Positions 1 through 12,000 of a stretch of 64,000 nucleotides of DNA are shown here, in pieces. The stretch comes from Ramlibacter paludis. GTDB taxonomy: Bacteria > Pseudomonadota > Gammaproteobacteria > Burkholderiales > Burkholderiaceae_C. Each line of letters opens with the position of its first letter. Position 1 is the stretch's first letter. Below the pieces are notes generated by a model. It was not told the origin of the DNA. It worked only from the letters and a program-made list of their open reading frames with translations, and ran no database searches. A program made the position numbers and the translations under genes. The stretch lies in NCBI RefSeq assembly GCF_022012305.1, contig NZ_JAKLTM010000002.1, positions 1-64,000 of the forward strand. The letters are read 5' to 3'.

Positions 1-3000
1 AGGTGATCGCCTGGCCCGCATTGGCCGAAGCCTCGCCCGCGTTCGCCGCCGTGCCGCGCAGGGCCGTGCTCGTCACCGAGGACAGGTTCACGCTGTAGCT
101 CGCGCTCGTGCCGCCGGCCGTGCGGATGCTCACCGGCCCGAACACACCGTCGCTCAAGGGCACCGTCACCCGCACGTAGCCGTTGGGCACGTAGCCGTAG
201 AACGGGTCGCCTCGGCCGAACACGTCCGGACCGTCGTTCGGGCTGCCATCCAGCACCACCTCGCTGCCGAAGCGGTACTCGCTGGCAGCGCCGTCCACGA
301 AGCCGGTGCCTGCGATCAGCAGGGTCGCATTGGAGCCATCGCCCCACAGGGACTCCACCTGCAGGTCGGTGATGACCGGCAGCACCTGCAAGGGGAAGGT
401 GCCGTCGGCGAAGTCGGTGCGCGTGCCGCCCACCTGCGAGAAGACCGTCGCATCGCCGGTGATGGCGTCGATGGGCACGGTGAAGACGGCGACGCCGCGC
501 GCCGCGTCGAAGCGGGTGATGCCGACGACACGCGTGCCGACATTGCCATTGCCGTCGGAGACGGTGAACTGCGCGCGCGCGGTGGCCGGGTCGAACGGCA
601 CCGAAATGCCGATCTGCTGCCCCGGGTTGGCCGAAGGCGCCGTGAGGATCTCCGGCACGCCGAGCGCCGCCCGCACGTCGCTGGCGGGCCGGATGCTGAA
701 GCTGCGGACGATGTCGCCCACCAGCACGTTGCCGGCCCGGTCGCTCACTGCGCTGGCCGGGAGCGTGAAGCGGTACTCGCCGGGCGGCAGGTAGCCGTCG
801 ACGACGAAGCTCACCGACTGCCCGAAAGCCCGGGTGTCGAGCCGCACCGGCACCACGACGTCGTCGGCCGTCCCGAACGTGCCATCGGCGCCCGCTCGCA
901 GCAGGCTGCCGCCGGTCGCCGCCAGCCGCGCGGTGTCGAGGGGCTCGTCGAAAGTCAGTTCGACCGAGCGCAGGAAGAAGCGCCGCGCGCCCTCTTCCAG
1001 GTTGATGACCTGCAGCTGCGGCGGGAAGGTGTCGGGCACCACGGACACCGCCAGCACGTTGGAGAGTCCCACGTTCCCGCCGGTGTCGGTGGCCCGCACC
1101 TGCAAGGTCATCGTGGTACTGCCGCCGGCGACGAGAGGCGCCTGGGCGAACAGTTCCCAGGGGAAGGCGACGTCGCTGGACACCACCTGCCCGTTGACCA
1201 GCAGTTGCACGTTGCGGACCTGGACGTCGTCCGTGATCGTGGGCACCACGCGGATCGGTCGGCCTTCCAGGATCTGCACCCCGGGCGTCGCCGCATCGGC
1301 GTCGGCGCCGTCGGCGGTGATGGACAGGGTCGGCGGCACCCCGTTGGTATCGAAGGCCGCGTAGTTCACCACCTGCAGGCCGCCGGTGCCGTCGGCGACG
1401 AAGGCCAGGCCGTTGGCCAGCGCGAGGTCGCGCGGCACTTCCGGCAGGTTGATTCGCGTGACCAGGTTGCCGGTATTCGCCGGATCCGCCGCACTGAGCA
1501 CGTCGAGCGCCCGGAAGGCGCCGAACACGAAGCTGCTGCTGCCGACCCCGACCGCGAGCCCGGAGCCGTTGAGGGCCAGCGCGGTGCCGGCGACCGCGTT
1601 GTTGTCCACGCCGGACAGCAGCTGCAGGTGGTCCGGGTCGGCGATGTTCACCGTCACGAAGCCGGCGATGCCGCCGTTGCCGGCGCCGATGTAGGCGACG
1701 CCGCCGCCGACGAACACCTTGCCGCCCCAGGCCGGCAGCTGCAGCGCGTTGCGGATCGTCAGCGTGTTGCCGGTGATGGCGATGGAACGCAGGCTGCCGG
1801 TTCCGTCCACCGCATACAGGTTGCCGCCTTCCAGGTCGAGGTCGAGCACGCCGTTGGCGCTCGCGCCGAGTTCCAGCGTGGTCCGCACTTCGCCGGTGTT
1901 CAGGTCGATCATGGCAATGCTGTTGCCGGAGCTGGCGAAGGCCAGGCCGTCACGCGCCACCACGTGGGTGACCGGATGGGCCAGCGCCACGGTCTGCAGC
2001 AGCACCGGCGCAGCCGGATTGCTGATGTCGACGAGATGCAGCCCGGCTTCGTTGCCGGCCACCGCCGCGATGCCGCGTTGCGCATCCGCGGCCACGTCGG
2101 TGTTGGTGCCGGGCAGGTCGAGTTCCGCCAGGACGGCGGGCCGCGTCATGCGGGAGGCATCCACCACGGCCAGGCCATGGTTGTCGGTCGCCACCAGCGC
2201 CGTCACCACCGAGGGATCGCCGGTCGACCCGATCACGGCCACGGCGGCGGCCGACCCGCTGAGGCTGGCCGCGGAGACGACGCCCACCGGGATGCCCAAT
2301 CCGCCCAGGGGATCCAGCCCCTGCTGGATCTCGGTGAAGTCGTCCAGGCCGTCCTTGTCGGTGTCGCTGACGCCCGGCCCGGTGCCGATCGCGAACTCGA
2401 CGTCGTCGGGCAGGCCGTCGCCGTCGGAGTCCCGCTGCGTGCTGGCACCGAACACCATCGTGGCCGTCAAGTCGGTGCCGCCGCCCGAACGGGCGGTGGT
2501 TCCGTAGCTGTGGGTCACCAAGCCGGTGGCGGGGTCGAAGCCGGCGATGTGGTAATGCTGCTGCGCCGGCAGGAACATGCTGAAGTTGCCCGCGGCATCG
2601 CTGGTCGCGCGCAAGGCCGGGACGGAAGGCAGGTCCGGGTTGTTGATCGCGAAATAGTCGTTGCCCCACTGCACCGTGGGCAGGGACGTCGTCCCGGTGC
2701 CCACCAGGGACAGCCGCAGGTTCGGCTGCGCGGGATCGTTGGTCACGACGTTGACCAGGCCGCGCAGCAGGCCCAGCTGGTCGGCCGCGAAGGTCCCGCC
2801 GAAGGAGAAGCTCTCGCCGCGCGCAAGTGTGATGGGCGTGGTCGCCAGGTCCGCGGGGACGCCCAGCAGGCCGAAGGCGCCGGAGCCTTCGGTCATCGTG
2901 ATGCCGGAGATCACCAGCGGCATGCTGCCGTCGTTGGAGATGGAGAACACGTTGGCGCGCTGGTGCGCGGTCGCGCCGAGCGTCATGCCGCCGAAATTGT

Positions 3001-6000
3001 TCCCGCCCACGGCCACCCGCGCGAGCGGCGTGGCGCTGATGGCCGTGCCCGCCAGCGCGATGTGGAAGGACGGCACGGACGCGCCGTTGGTCGCGATGGT
3101 CAGGCCGTCTTCGGCCTGGCCCCGCACGGCGGGATCAAAGGCCAGCACCAGCGAGGTGGACTGGTCCTGCGCAAGCGTGCTGCCGGCAATCCCGGTGCTG
3201 ACGATGCGGAAGCCCCGGTCACCATGGTCCAGGCTGAGCGAGTCGAGGTCGAGCGTCTCGTAGCCGGTGTTGGTCAGCGTCAGGGTCAGCGTCGACTGCG
3301 CGCCGCCCAGGCCGTCGGCCGCCACTTCGCCGAAGGAAAGCGCCGTGTTGGGCAGCAGGTCCTGCGCCGCCAGCCGGATGCCCAGTTCGGGCATCGGCGA
3401 ACCCATCTGCGGGTCCCGCGCGCCGGCGGTGCTGCCCGGCAGGTTGATGTTGTTGCGGTACATCGCCAGTTCGGCGGTCAGCGGCGTGTCCCCGTCCGCC
3501 TGCAAGCCGAGCGCGGCGCGCAACAGGGCAATGTTCTGGGCGGCGAACGTGAGATCCGCGTCGGCTGCGCCACCGGCCCGCATGATGTCGTTGGGCGGGT
3601 TGATATTGCCGAACGGCGCCACGTTCAGGTAGGCATCGTTGAGGCCGAAGGTGTGGGCCAGTTCGTGGCTGACCGTGTTGGCCAGGTATTGCGCGAAAGT
3701 CGCGCCGCTCGTCCAGTTGATGTTGATGGCGACCGCGAACTTGCCGGCATTGGAGACGCTCGCGTTGAGCGACTCGACCAGCGCATATTCCAGCGCGGCC
3801 TGGCTCAGGGTCGGGGCGCCCGCCAGCGGACGCATCGCGAGGAAGCCCTTGAGGTAACTGTCGTTGCCCTGGGTGTCGTAGTTCGCCTCGCCGAACAAGC
3901 CCGAGCCGAGGTCGACCCACGTCATCTTCACGTCCGCGAGGAAGTTGCCGCTGACGACCTGGTAATCCGCCGAGACCGGCGAGTAGTCGGCCGCCACGGC
4001 ATCCTTCAGCGCCGTCGCCTCCGTGGCCAGCATGGCATCCATCTGGGCCTGCGTGTACGCCTGTCCCGGCAGGAAGTTCGCGAACTGCGCCAGGAACGGC
4101 GCCGCCGCGATGCGCAGCTTGGCCGCATTGGTGATCTGCTTGATCGCCACGTCGTCGGCCGTGCCCGGCAAGCCGTCGGCACCGGGGAGCGTGGCGTCGG
4201 TCAGGCCGCCGCCGTAATCGTAGACCACGCGGGTGACGTCGTCGGCGGTGCCCAGGGTCGCATCCGCGCCCGCGCTGACGGCCGATTGCAGGGCCCGGAT
4301 CACGCGCTCCAGTTCGGTCTTGTAGTCGCTTTCGTTGACGCTGATCGTGGTGGGATCCGTCGCCGTCCCCTTGGTGACGATCGTGCCCACGGTGATGTCG
4401 CCATCGGTCGGGTCCGTCACCACGATGCTGAAGCTGTCGGTGCGCGCCCCGGTCAGGAACGGGTCGAACTTCCAGACCGCCGTCTGGGTGCCGGAGAAAC
4501 TGCCGCTCAGGTCGAAGGGCGTGATCGCCGGGCCGTCGAACGTCGTCGGCGCCGATGCCAGGTGCAGGTCGACGTTCTTCTGGCGCGCGATCCCGTCGGT
4601 GTCGGCGCGCAGGAACGCCGCCGTGTTCCCGCTTAGCGTGGCGGCCACCGGCGCATCCACCACGTCGACCCAGCGGTCGACGTAGAAGGTGTCGATGGTC
4701 CGGATGCGGTCGCCGTTGCTCTTCTGCTCGATCGTCGTGATCTTGATCTTCGAGCCGTACAACTGGTCGCGGTTGAGGTTCGCGATGCCGTTGGCGCCGA
4801 ACATCTCCACGTAGCTCTTCGCGGCCACGGCGAAGGTCTTGGAGGGCCCGCCAGGCGACAGCGTGAACGACTGTCCCACGATGCCAAGGTCGCCGGTCTG
4901 CTTGGCGAAGTCCGCCAGCGGCCCATCGAGCTCGATCGTCACGTTGATGAACGGGTCCTGGTTGCTGCCGGGATGGTGCGGCGGCACGTCGCAATCCGGG
5001 ATCGGCGGCGGCGGCGGCTGGTTCGGCAGCGGCGGCGGCGCGTTCCACTGCCGGCTGAAGATGCTCTGGCCCGCGGCATCGCCGGTGATGAAGGCCAGCG
5101 CCTGCGCCGGATTCGTGATCACCTGCTCGCTCGGGTCCACCGGCGTGGGCTCCGGCGGCGGGCCGCCCGATCCGCCGCAGCCGCCGGGTGGCGTGAGGCC
5201 GTGCCAGCCCGGCGCGCGTATGCCGGAATCGTCGTCCGAGACGACAGTGAGCCCGTCTTCGGAAACAGTGCCGGTGCCGTTGATGACGAGCATCCCGGTG
5301 GTGTGGTCGAAGCTCAGGATGTTGAGCTTGGAACCCGGCGCGGCATTGAAGACGTTGGGCAGCGTGATCTTCACCGGCGTCGCGAACGTGGCCACGCCCG
5401 GCGCCTGGATGGTGATGTCGAAGGTGTGCTCCAGGACGCCCGGCGGCAGCATGTCGCGCACGAGGTCCGGCGGCACCGTGCTGATGCCGACCTTCACGTT
5501 GGTGAGGATTTCCCCCGATTCCCCGATGGCGGTGCCCGGCTGGATGGTCAGGGTCAGGGCCTGGCGTTCCTCCGCGGTCAGCTGGGGCGCGGAAGCGCCG
5601 TCGGTGACCGTCACCACGGTCGCCTGCGTGTCGCTCACGGACTGCAGCACGCTGGCTTGCACGCGCGGCAGGTAGACCTCCTGCCGGTCGGCATTCGCGT
5701 CCTGCTCGGCCTGCGCACCCATGCTGCCCATGACGGTGTTGGTGACCCCCGCATCGAGGTCGATGTGCATCACCATCTCGGGGAAGAAGACACCTGCCGG
5801 CGCGTTGGTCGCCGTGCGGCCGTCCACCGCCAGCTTGACCGCGCCCGCCGGGATGTTCTCCAGCGTGAACATCCCCTGCGCATCGGTGTACACGAACTCG
5901 CTTTCGCGCCCGAGGATGTAGACCTTGGCATGCGCGATGGGGTTCAGGAAGACGTCGTCGGGCGTGTGGATGATCCCGTCGGGGCCGCGGCGGATGTCGT

Positions 6001-9000
6001 CGAAAGTCATCGGCTGCAGGTCGGGGCCGGGATCGACGACGCGGCCGACCAGGCGGGTGCCGGCCAGCGTCGTGGTGCTGACGGTGGTGAAACTGGCGGT
6101 CCGGGTGCCGCCGGCCACGCCGTCGTTGTCGGCATCGAGGAAGATGCCGTCGGCGGCGCCGCGGATCAGCGAGCCTTCCAGGTGCACGGTCACCTGCGAG
6201 GAGCCAGGCATTGGCGTGTTGAAGAACAGCCAGGCATAGGTGCCGTCCAGCGCCGGGACGATGGTCGTCGCCAGCCGGCTGCCGTCCGGACCGGTGGCAT
6301 AGAAGGAGTCCGCGGTCAGCGTGGCGGCGTTCACGGCGCGCGAGAAGCGCACCTGGGGCCGGACCGTCACGCCGACCTCGGCCGCCCCCTCGGCCGGCGA
6401 CAGGTCGGTCACCACGAAGGGGGCCAGCGCGTCGACGACGAAGGTGCGCGTCAGGGTCGTCGCGTTGCCCGAGGCGTCGCGGGCGTTCACGCGCAGGACG
6501 TGTTCGCCGATGTCGACGCTGCCGTACGGCAGCACCTGGTCGAAGCTGCTCTGGGCGGCGTCGAAAGCGATGCTGCGCGCGGGCCCGCCGTCGATCGTGT
6601 AGTTCAGCAGGGTGAGGCCCGAAATGCCGCCGTCGGCGGTGCCGGCAAGGCGCGTGCCGGCCACCAGCGTTGCGTTGTCCGGCACGCTCGTGAGCGTGAC
6701 CACGGGGGCACTGGTATCGAGCACGAAGCTGCGTGTCAGGCCGGCACTGATGTTGCCGGCGGCGTCGCGGGCGATGAGCGTGACCGTGTGGGTGCCGTCC
6801 GCACTGCCGTCCAGCGCCAGGCTGGTGGTGATGGTGAAGCGGAAGTCGCTGCCCAGCGCGATGTCCTGCAGCGGGCCGCCGTCGACGCGGTACTGGGCGG
6901 CGGCAACCCCGGACAGGTTGTCCAGCACCTGCCCGCTGATCGCGATGTTGGCGTGGGCCGCAGCCGGCGTGTCCTGGAGCAGCACACTGGGCGCCTGCGT
7001 GTCCTGCGACTTGGCGAAGCGTTGCAGCACGGCGTCCGCCACCTCGCGTCCCAGGGCCTGCCCGCCTTCGTTGGAGAACTGGTAGTGGATGCCGCCGTAG
7101 ATGCGGCTGCGGCCGGCCTCGTCCACGGCCTGCGTGAAGGAAGTGAAGTTGCGGGTGACGCCGGGCAGGGTCACGCTGGTGGTGGAGAAGCTGGTGTTCT
7201 CGCCGAAGGTGGCTGCCAGGATGCTGGCGGCCGCCGCACTGAAGGTGGAGTGGCCGGAAACGTATTCGGGGTGCGGCGGCGTGAGCAGCAGCGGACGCCA
7301 CGCTTCGTCGGCGCTGGTGGCCGGGTTGTCGTCCAGGCCCGCGTTCGTGATGGCGGTTTCCGGGCGCCAGAGGTCCCAGGTGTACTTGGTGTCCCAGCAG
7401 GCAATGGCGGCGTCGGCCAGCGCGACGTTCAACTGAGCGAACAGCCGCGCGTTGGCGCTCAGGCTGTTGCCATGCGCCAGCGCGACTTCGGCGGCGATCT
7501 GGTTCCAATGGCCCGGCGGCGTGTAGCTGCCGCCGCCATCGGCCCAGAAATGGGCCTGCTGGGTCTGGTCGGCCGTGCGCACGCTGCCCGTGGCCGAACC
7601 GAGGGCCTTGGTTTCTTCCACGGCCGCGGCATAGGCCGCGGTGTCGAGCGCGGGCGGCGGCGGCAGCCGGAACTGCGAACCCGCGTCCAGCGCGAACGGC
7701 GTCACGTCCTTCCACTGCGGGTCCTGGGCCAGCATGAACATCGGTCCCACCGGACGCCACAGGCCGACGTCCTGGCTGCCGGGGAAGTCGACGAAGGCGT
7801 CGTAGCCGTCGTGCAGGCGCAGCTGCCAGATCGCGTCGGCCACCGCGCGGCCGAGCGCGATGCCGGTGTCCTTGGCCGCACCGTCGGCGATGGCACCGAG
7901 GCTGGACGCCAGGGCGGCATCCAGCGCCGGCTGCTGGCCGGGGAAGTGCAGCGTGAGGATGCGGTGGGCGGCGACGGCCGTTGCCGCTTGCGCCGAGACC
8001 GGTCCGGAGACGCTCAGGTGGACCATGTAGGCCGGGGTGCCTTCGATCGCGGCGAGCGTGTCGTAGACCGCCAGGCTTTCCATGGCCAGCAGGCGCGTGG
8101 CGATCGGGACGTCGGTGACGTCACGCTGGATCGCGCGCAGGGCGATGTTCGACCAGGTGAGCACCGCGTCGGAGCCGGTGGCGGCCACCCGCGTGATGGT
8201 GCGCGAGACCGGGGTGCTGTTGCCGGCGGCGTCCGTGAGGGTGAAGTCCAGTGCGTTGGCCCCGGGTGCCAGCGCCACGTCGGGCAGGACGACCACGCCC
8301 CCGGCGCCGGCGCGGGCCGTGAGGCCTTGCGAGGCCAGGCCCAGGTCCGCACCCTCCTCGATCGTGCCGCGCAGCTGCACGATCGCAGCCGCCGTCTGGT
8401 CGTCGAAACCGTCGAACGCGTCGGCCGCGGATACGCCGATGCTGGCGGCCGCCGGGCCCTGGGTGTCGAGCGTGAAGGTCACGTCGCGCACGCTGCTGTT
8501 GCCGGCCGCGTCGGTGGCGCGCAGGCGCAGGACGTGGGTCCCGTCCGCCAGCGTGCCGCCCGCCAGGGTGGCCAGCTGCGCGTGGGTGAAGGTGAAGGTG
8601 CCGTCGGCCTGCAGCTGCGCCATCGCGTCCGAGAACAGCGGCGCCGACCCAGGATCGAGCGCGACCTCGAAGGCGGTGACCGCCGTGTCGTCGCTGGCCC
8701 GGCCCGCGATGCCCGCGTCGCGCGTGACGCCGTCGCTTGCCGACCGGCCGGTGTCGGACTGCAGCGCCGCGGTCAGCACGGGTGCGGTGGCGTCGCCGAC
8801 CTGGCGGGTGAAGGTGTAAGCCTGGCTGGCACTGTTGCCGGCCGCGTCCGTGGCCCGCAGGTCCAGCGCATTGGCGCCGGCCTCCAGCGCGATGCCGCCG
8901 AAGCTGAAGCTGCCGTCGCCGGCCGCGGTGGTGAAGCCGAGCACGAGGGCGCCCCGCGTGAGGGTCAGCTGCGCGCCGGCTTCGGCGATACCCTGGAGCG

Positions 9001-12000
9001 TGACAGTGGACTGGCGCGTGCTGTGGTCGCCCGCCGGATCGGTGTCGGAGGCCGGGGCCAGGTCGAAGCTCGCCACCACCGGCGCCGACCGGTCGAGCGT
9101 GAACGTGACGTCGCCCGAGCTGCTGTTGCCGGCGCGGTCGGTGGCACGCATGCGCACCGTGTGGGTTCCGTCGGCCAGCGTGCCGCCAGCCAGCGCGGCC
9201 AGCTGCGCGGGCGACAGGACGAAGTCGCCGTGGCTGTCCAGCACGGAGCTGAAGTCCGTGAACACCGGCGTGCCCGCCGGATCGAGCGCTGCTTCCAGGC
9301 GCACCACCCCCGCGTTGTCCGAGACGCTGCCCGCCAGCGTGGGATCGGTGGTCAAGCCGTCGGACGCGGAGCTGCCCGTGTCGTTCCGCAAGGCGACTCT
9401 GCCTTCCGGCTGCACGCTGTCCCGCGTGAAGCTGAAGCTGCGCGTGCTGCTGTTGCCGGCGGCATCGAGCGCCGTCACGCTGAAGGCATTGCTTCCTTCG
9501 GCCAGGGCCACGCTGCTGAAGCTGAAGCTGCCGTCCGCGGCCGCCGTCGTGGTGCCCAGGAGGGTCGTGCCGCGCATCAGCGTCAGGCGCGCCGCCGCTT
9601 CGGCGACGCCGTTGACCGTGACGGCGGCCGCATTCGTCAGCTGGTCGCCGGGCGCGCCGCTGTCGGAGGCCGCGGCCAGGTCCAGGCTGGCGATCGCGGG
9701 CGCCACGCGGTCGAGGGTGAAGGCGAAGTCGCCCGCGCCGGTGTTGCCCGCGCCATCGGTGGCGCGCAGATGCAGCGTGTGCGTTCCGTCGGCAAGCGTG
9801 CCGCCGGCCAGCAGCGCCAGCTGCGCGGCGGTCAGCACGAAGCTGCCGTCGCCCTGCAGCGCGGAGCTGACGTCGCTGAAGACCGGCGCACCGGTCCCGT
9901 CGAGGGCGGCTTCGAACCGGACCAGGCCGCTGGCGTCGGTCAGGACGCCCGCAAAAGCCGGGTCGCTGGTGATGCCATCGGTCGCGGAGACGCCCGTATC
10001 GTTCTGCAGCGCGACCTCGCCTTCCGGCTCGTCGCTGTCACGGCTGAAACTGTAGCTGCGCGTGGCGCTGTTGCCGGCCGCATCGACGGCGACCAGCTGG
10101 AAGGCGTTGACGCCGGGCGCAAGGGCCACGCTGGCGAAGGCGAAACTGCCATCGCCGGCGGAGTTGGCCGTGCCGACCACCGTCGTTCCCTGCATCAAGG
10201 TGAGCGGCACCGACGCTTCGGTGCTCCCCTGCAAGGTCACGGTCGCGGCATTGGTCAGCCGGTCACCCGGCGTGCCGCTGTCCGAAGCCGGCGCCAGGCC
10301 GAAACTGCTCACCGGCGGCACGCCGGTGTCGAGCGTGAAGGTCACGTCCCGCGTGGTGCTGTTGCCAGCCGCATCGCTGGCGCGCAAGCGCAGGACGTGC
10401 GTTCCGTCGGCGAGCGACCCGCCAGCCAGCGCGCCGATCTGCACGGCCGGCAGCAGGAAGCTGCCATCGGGCTGCAGGCTGGCGGTGACGTTGGTGAACG
10501 CGGAGCCAGCGGCTGGATCCAGTGCGGCTTCCAGGCGGATGACGCCACGATCGTCCGCGACGCTGCCGACGATGGCGGCCTCGCGCGTCACGCCATCGCC
10601 GGGCGACACGCCAGTGTCGCTTTGCAGGGCGGCGTTCAGGGTCGGCGCGCTCGCGTCCCGCGTGAAGGTGAAGGAGCGGGTCGTGCTGTTGCCGGCGGCG
10701 TCCGTGCTGACCACGCCAAAGGTATTGGCGCCCGGCGCAAGCGCTACGGCATTGAACGTGAAGCTGCCGTCGCCCGCCGCATTCGTCACGGCCAGGGGCG
10801 TGGTCCCGCGCACCAGCGTCACCGTTGCCGCCGCTTCGCTGCGGCCGGTGAGGCTCACGGTGCTGGCATTGGTGACCTGGTCGCCCGCGGTTCCGCTGTC
10901 GGAGGCCGGCGCGAGGTCGAAGCTGGGGATGGCCGGCGCCACGCGGTCGAGCGTGAAGGCGACGTCCCGCGACGTGCTGTTGCCGGCGGCGTCGGTCGCG
11001 CGCAGCCGCAGGGTGTGCGCCCCGTCGGCGAGCGTGCCCCCGGCCAGGCCGGCCAGCTGCGACGCCGACAAGACGAAGGCCCCGCCGGACTGCAGGGAGG
11101 CGGTGACGTTGCTGAAGACGGACGTGGCGGACGGGTCCAGCATCGCTTCCAGCCGGGTGACCGCGACGTTGTCGGTGGCGGTGCCCGTCACCGCCGCCTC
11201 ACGCGTCACGCCATCGCTGGCCGACGCGCCGGTGTCGCTTTGCAATGCGGCGTTCAGGGTCGGCGCGGTGGCATCGCGCGTGAAGACGAAGGAGCGGGTC
11301 GTGCCGTTGCCGGCTGCATCCGTGCTGACCACGTCGAAGGCGTTGGCGCCCGGGGCCAGCGCCACGCCATTGAACGTGAAGCTGCCCTCGGCCGCCGCCG
11401 TCGTCGCAGCCAGGGTGGTGGTTCCGCGCACCAGCGTCACCGTTGCCGCCGCTTCGCTGCGGCCAGTGAGGCTCACGGCGCTCGCATTGGTGACTTGGTC
11501 GCCCGCGGTACCGCTGTCGGAGGCCGGCGCGAGGTCGAAGCTAGAGATGGCCGGCGCCACGCGGTCGAGCGTGAAAACGAGATCGCGAGACGTGCTGTTG
11601 CCGGCGGCGTCGGTCGCGCGCAACCGCAGGGTGTGGGCCCCATCGACGAGCGTGCCGCCGGCCAGGCCGGCCAGCTGCGACGCCGACAGCACGAAGGCCC
11701 CGCCGGACTGCAAGGACGCAGTGACGTTGCTGAAGACGGACGTGGGGGACGGGTCCAGCATGGCTTCGAGCCGGGTGACCGCCACGTTGTCGGTGGCGGT
11801 GCCCGTCACCGCCGCCTCACGCGTCACGCCATCGCTGGCCGACGCGCCGGTGTCCGCCTGCAGGGCAGCGGTCACTACTGGCGCGACCGCATCGGCGGCC
11901 GTGCGGGTGATCGCGAAGTCGCGGTCCAGGCGGTTGCCGGCGCGGTCGGTCAGCACCAGGACGAAGCCGTTGGCGCCCAGCACGGGCACGCTGACGCGGT

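Noticed and set aside
3219-7760. 1513-codon minus-strand frame overlapping the giant gene in another phase
   Set aside because: Composition is Arg/Gly/Ala/His-biased and motif-free. The haloperoxidase and HExxH motifs are both read in the phase set by the ATG at 13891.
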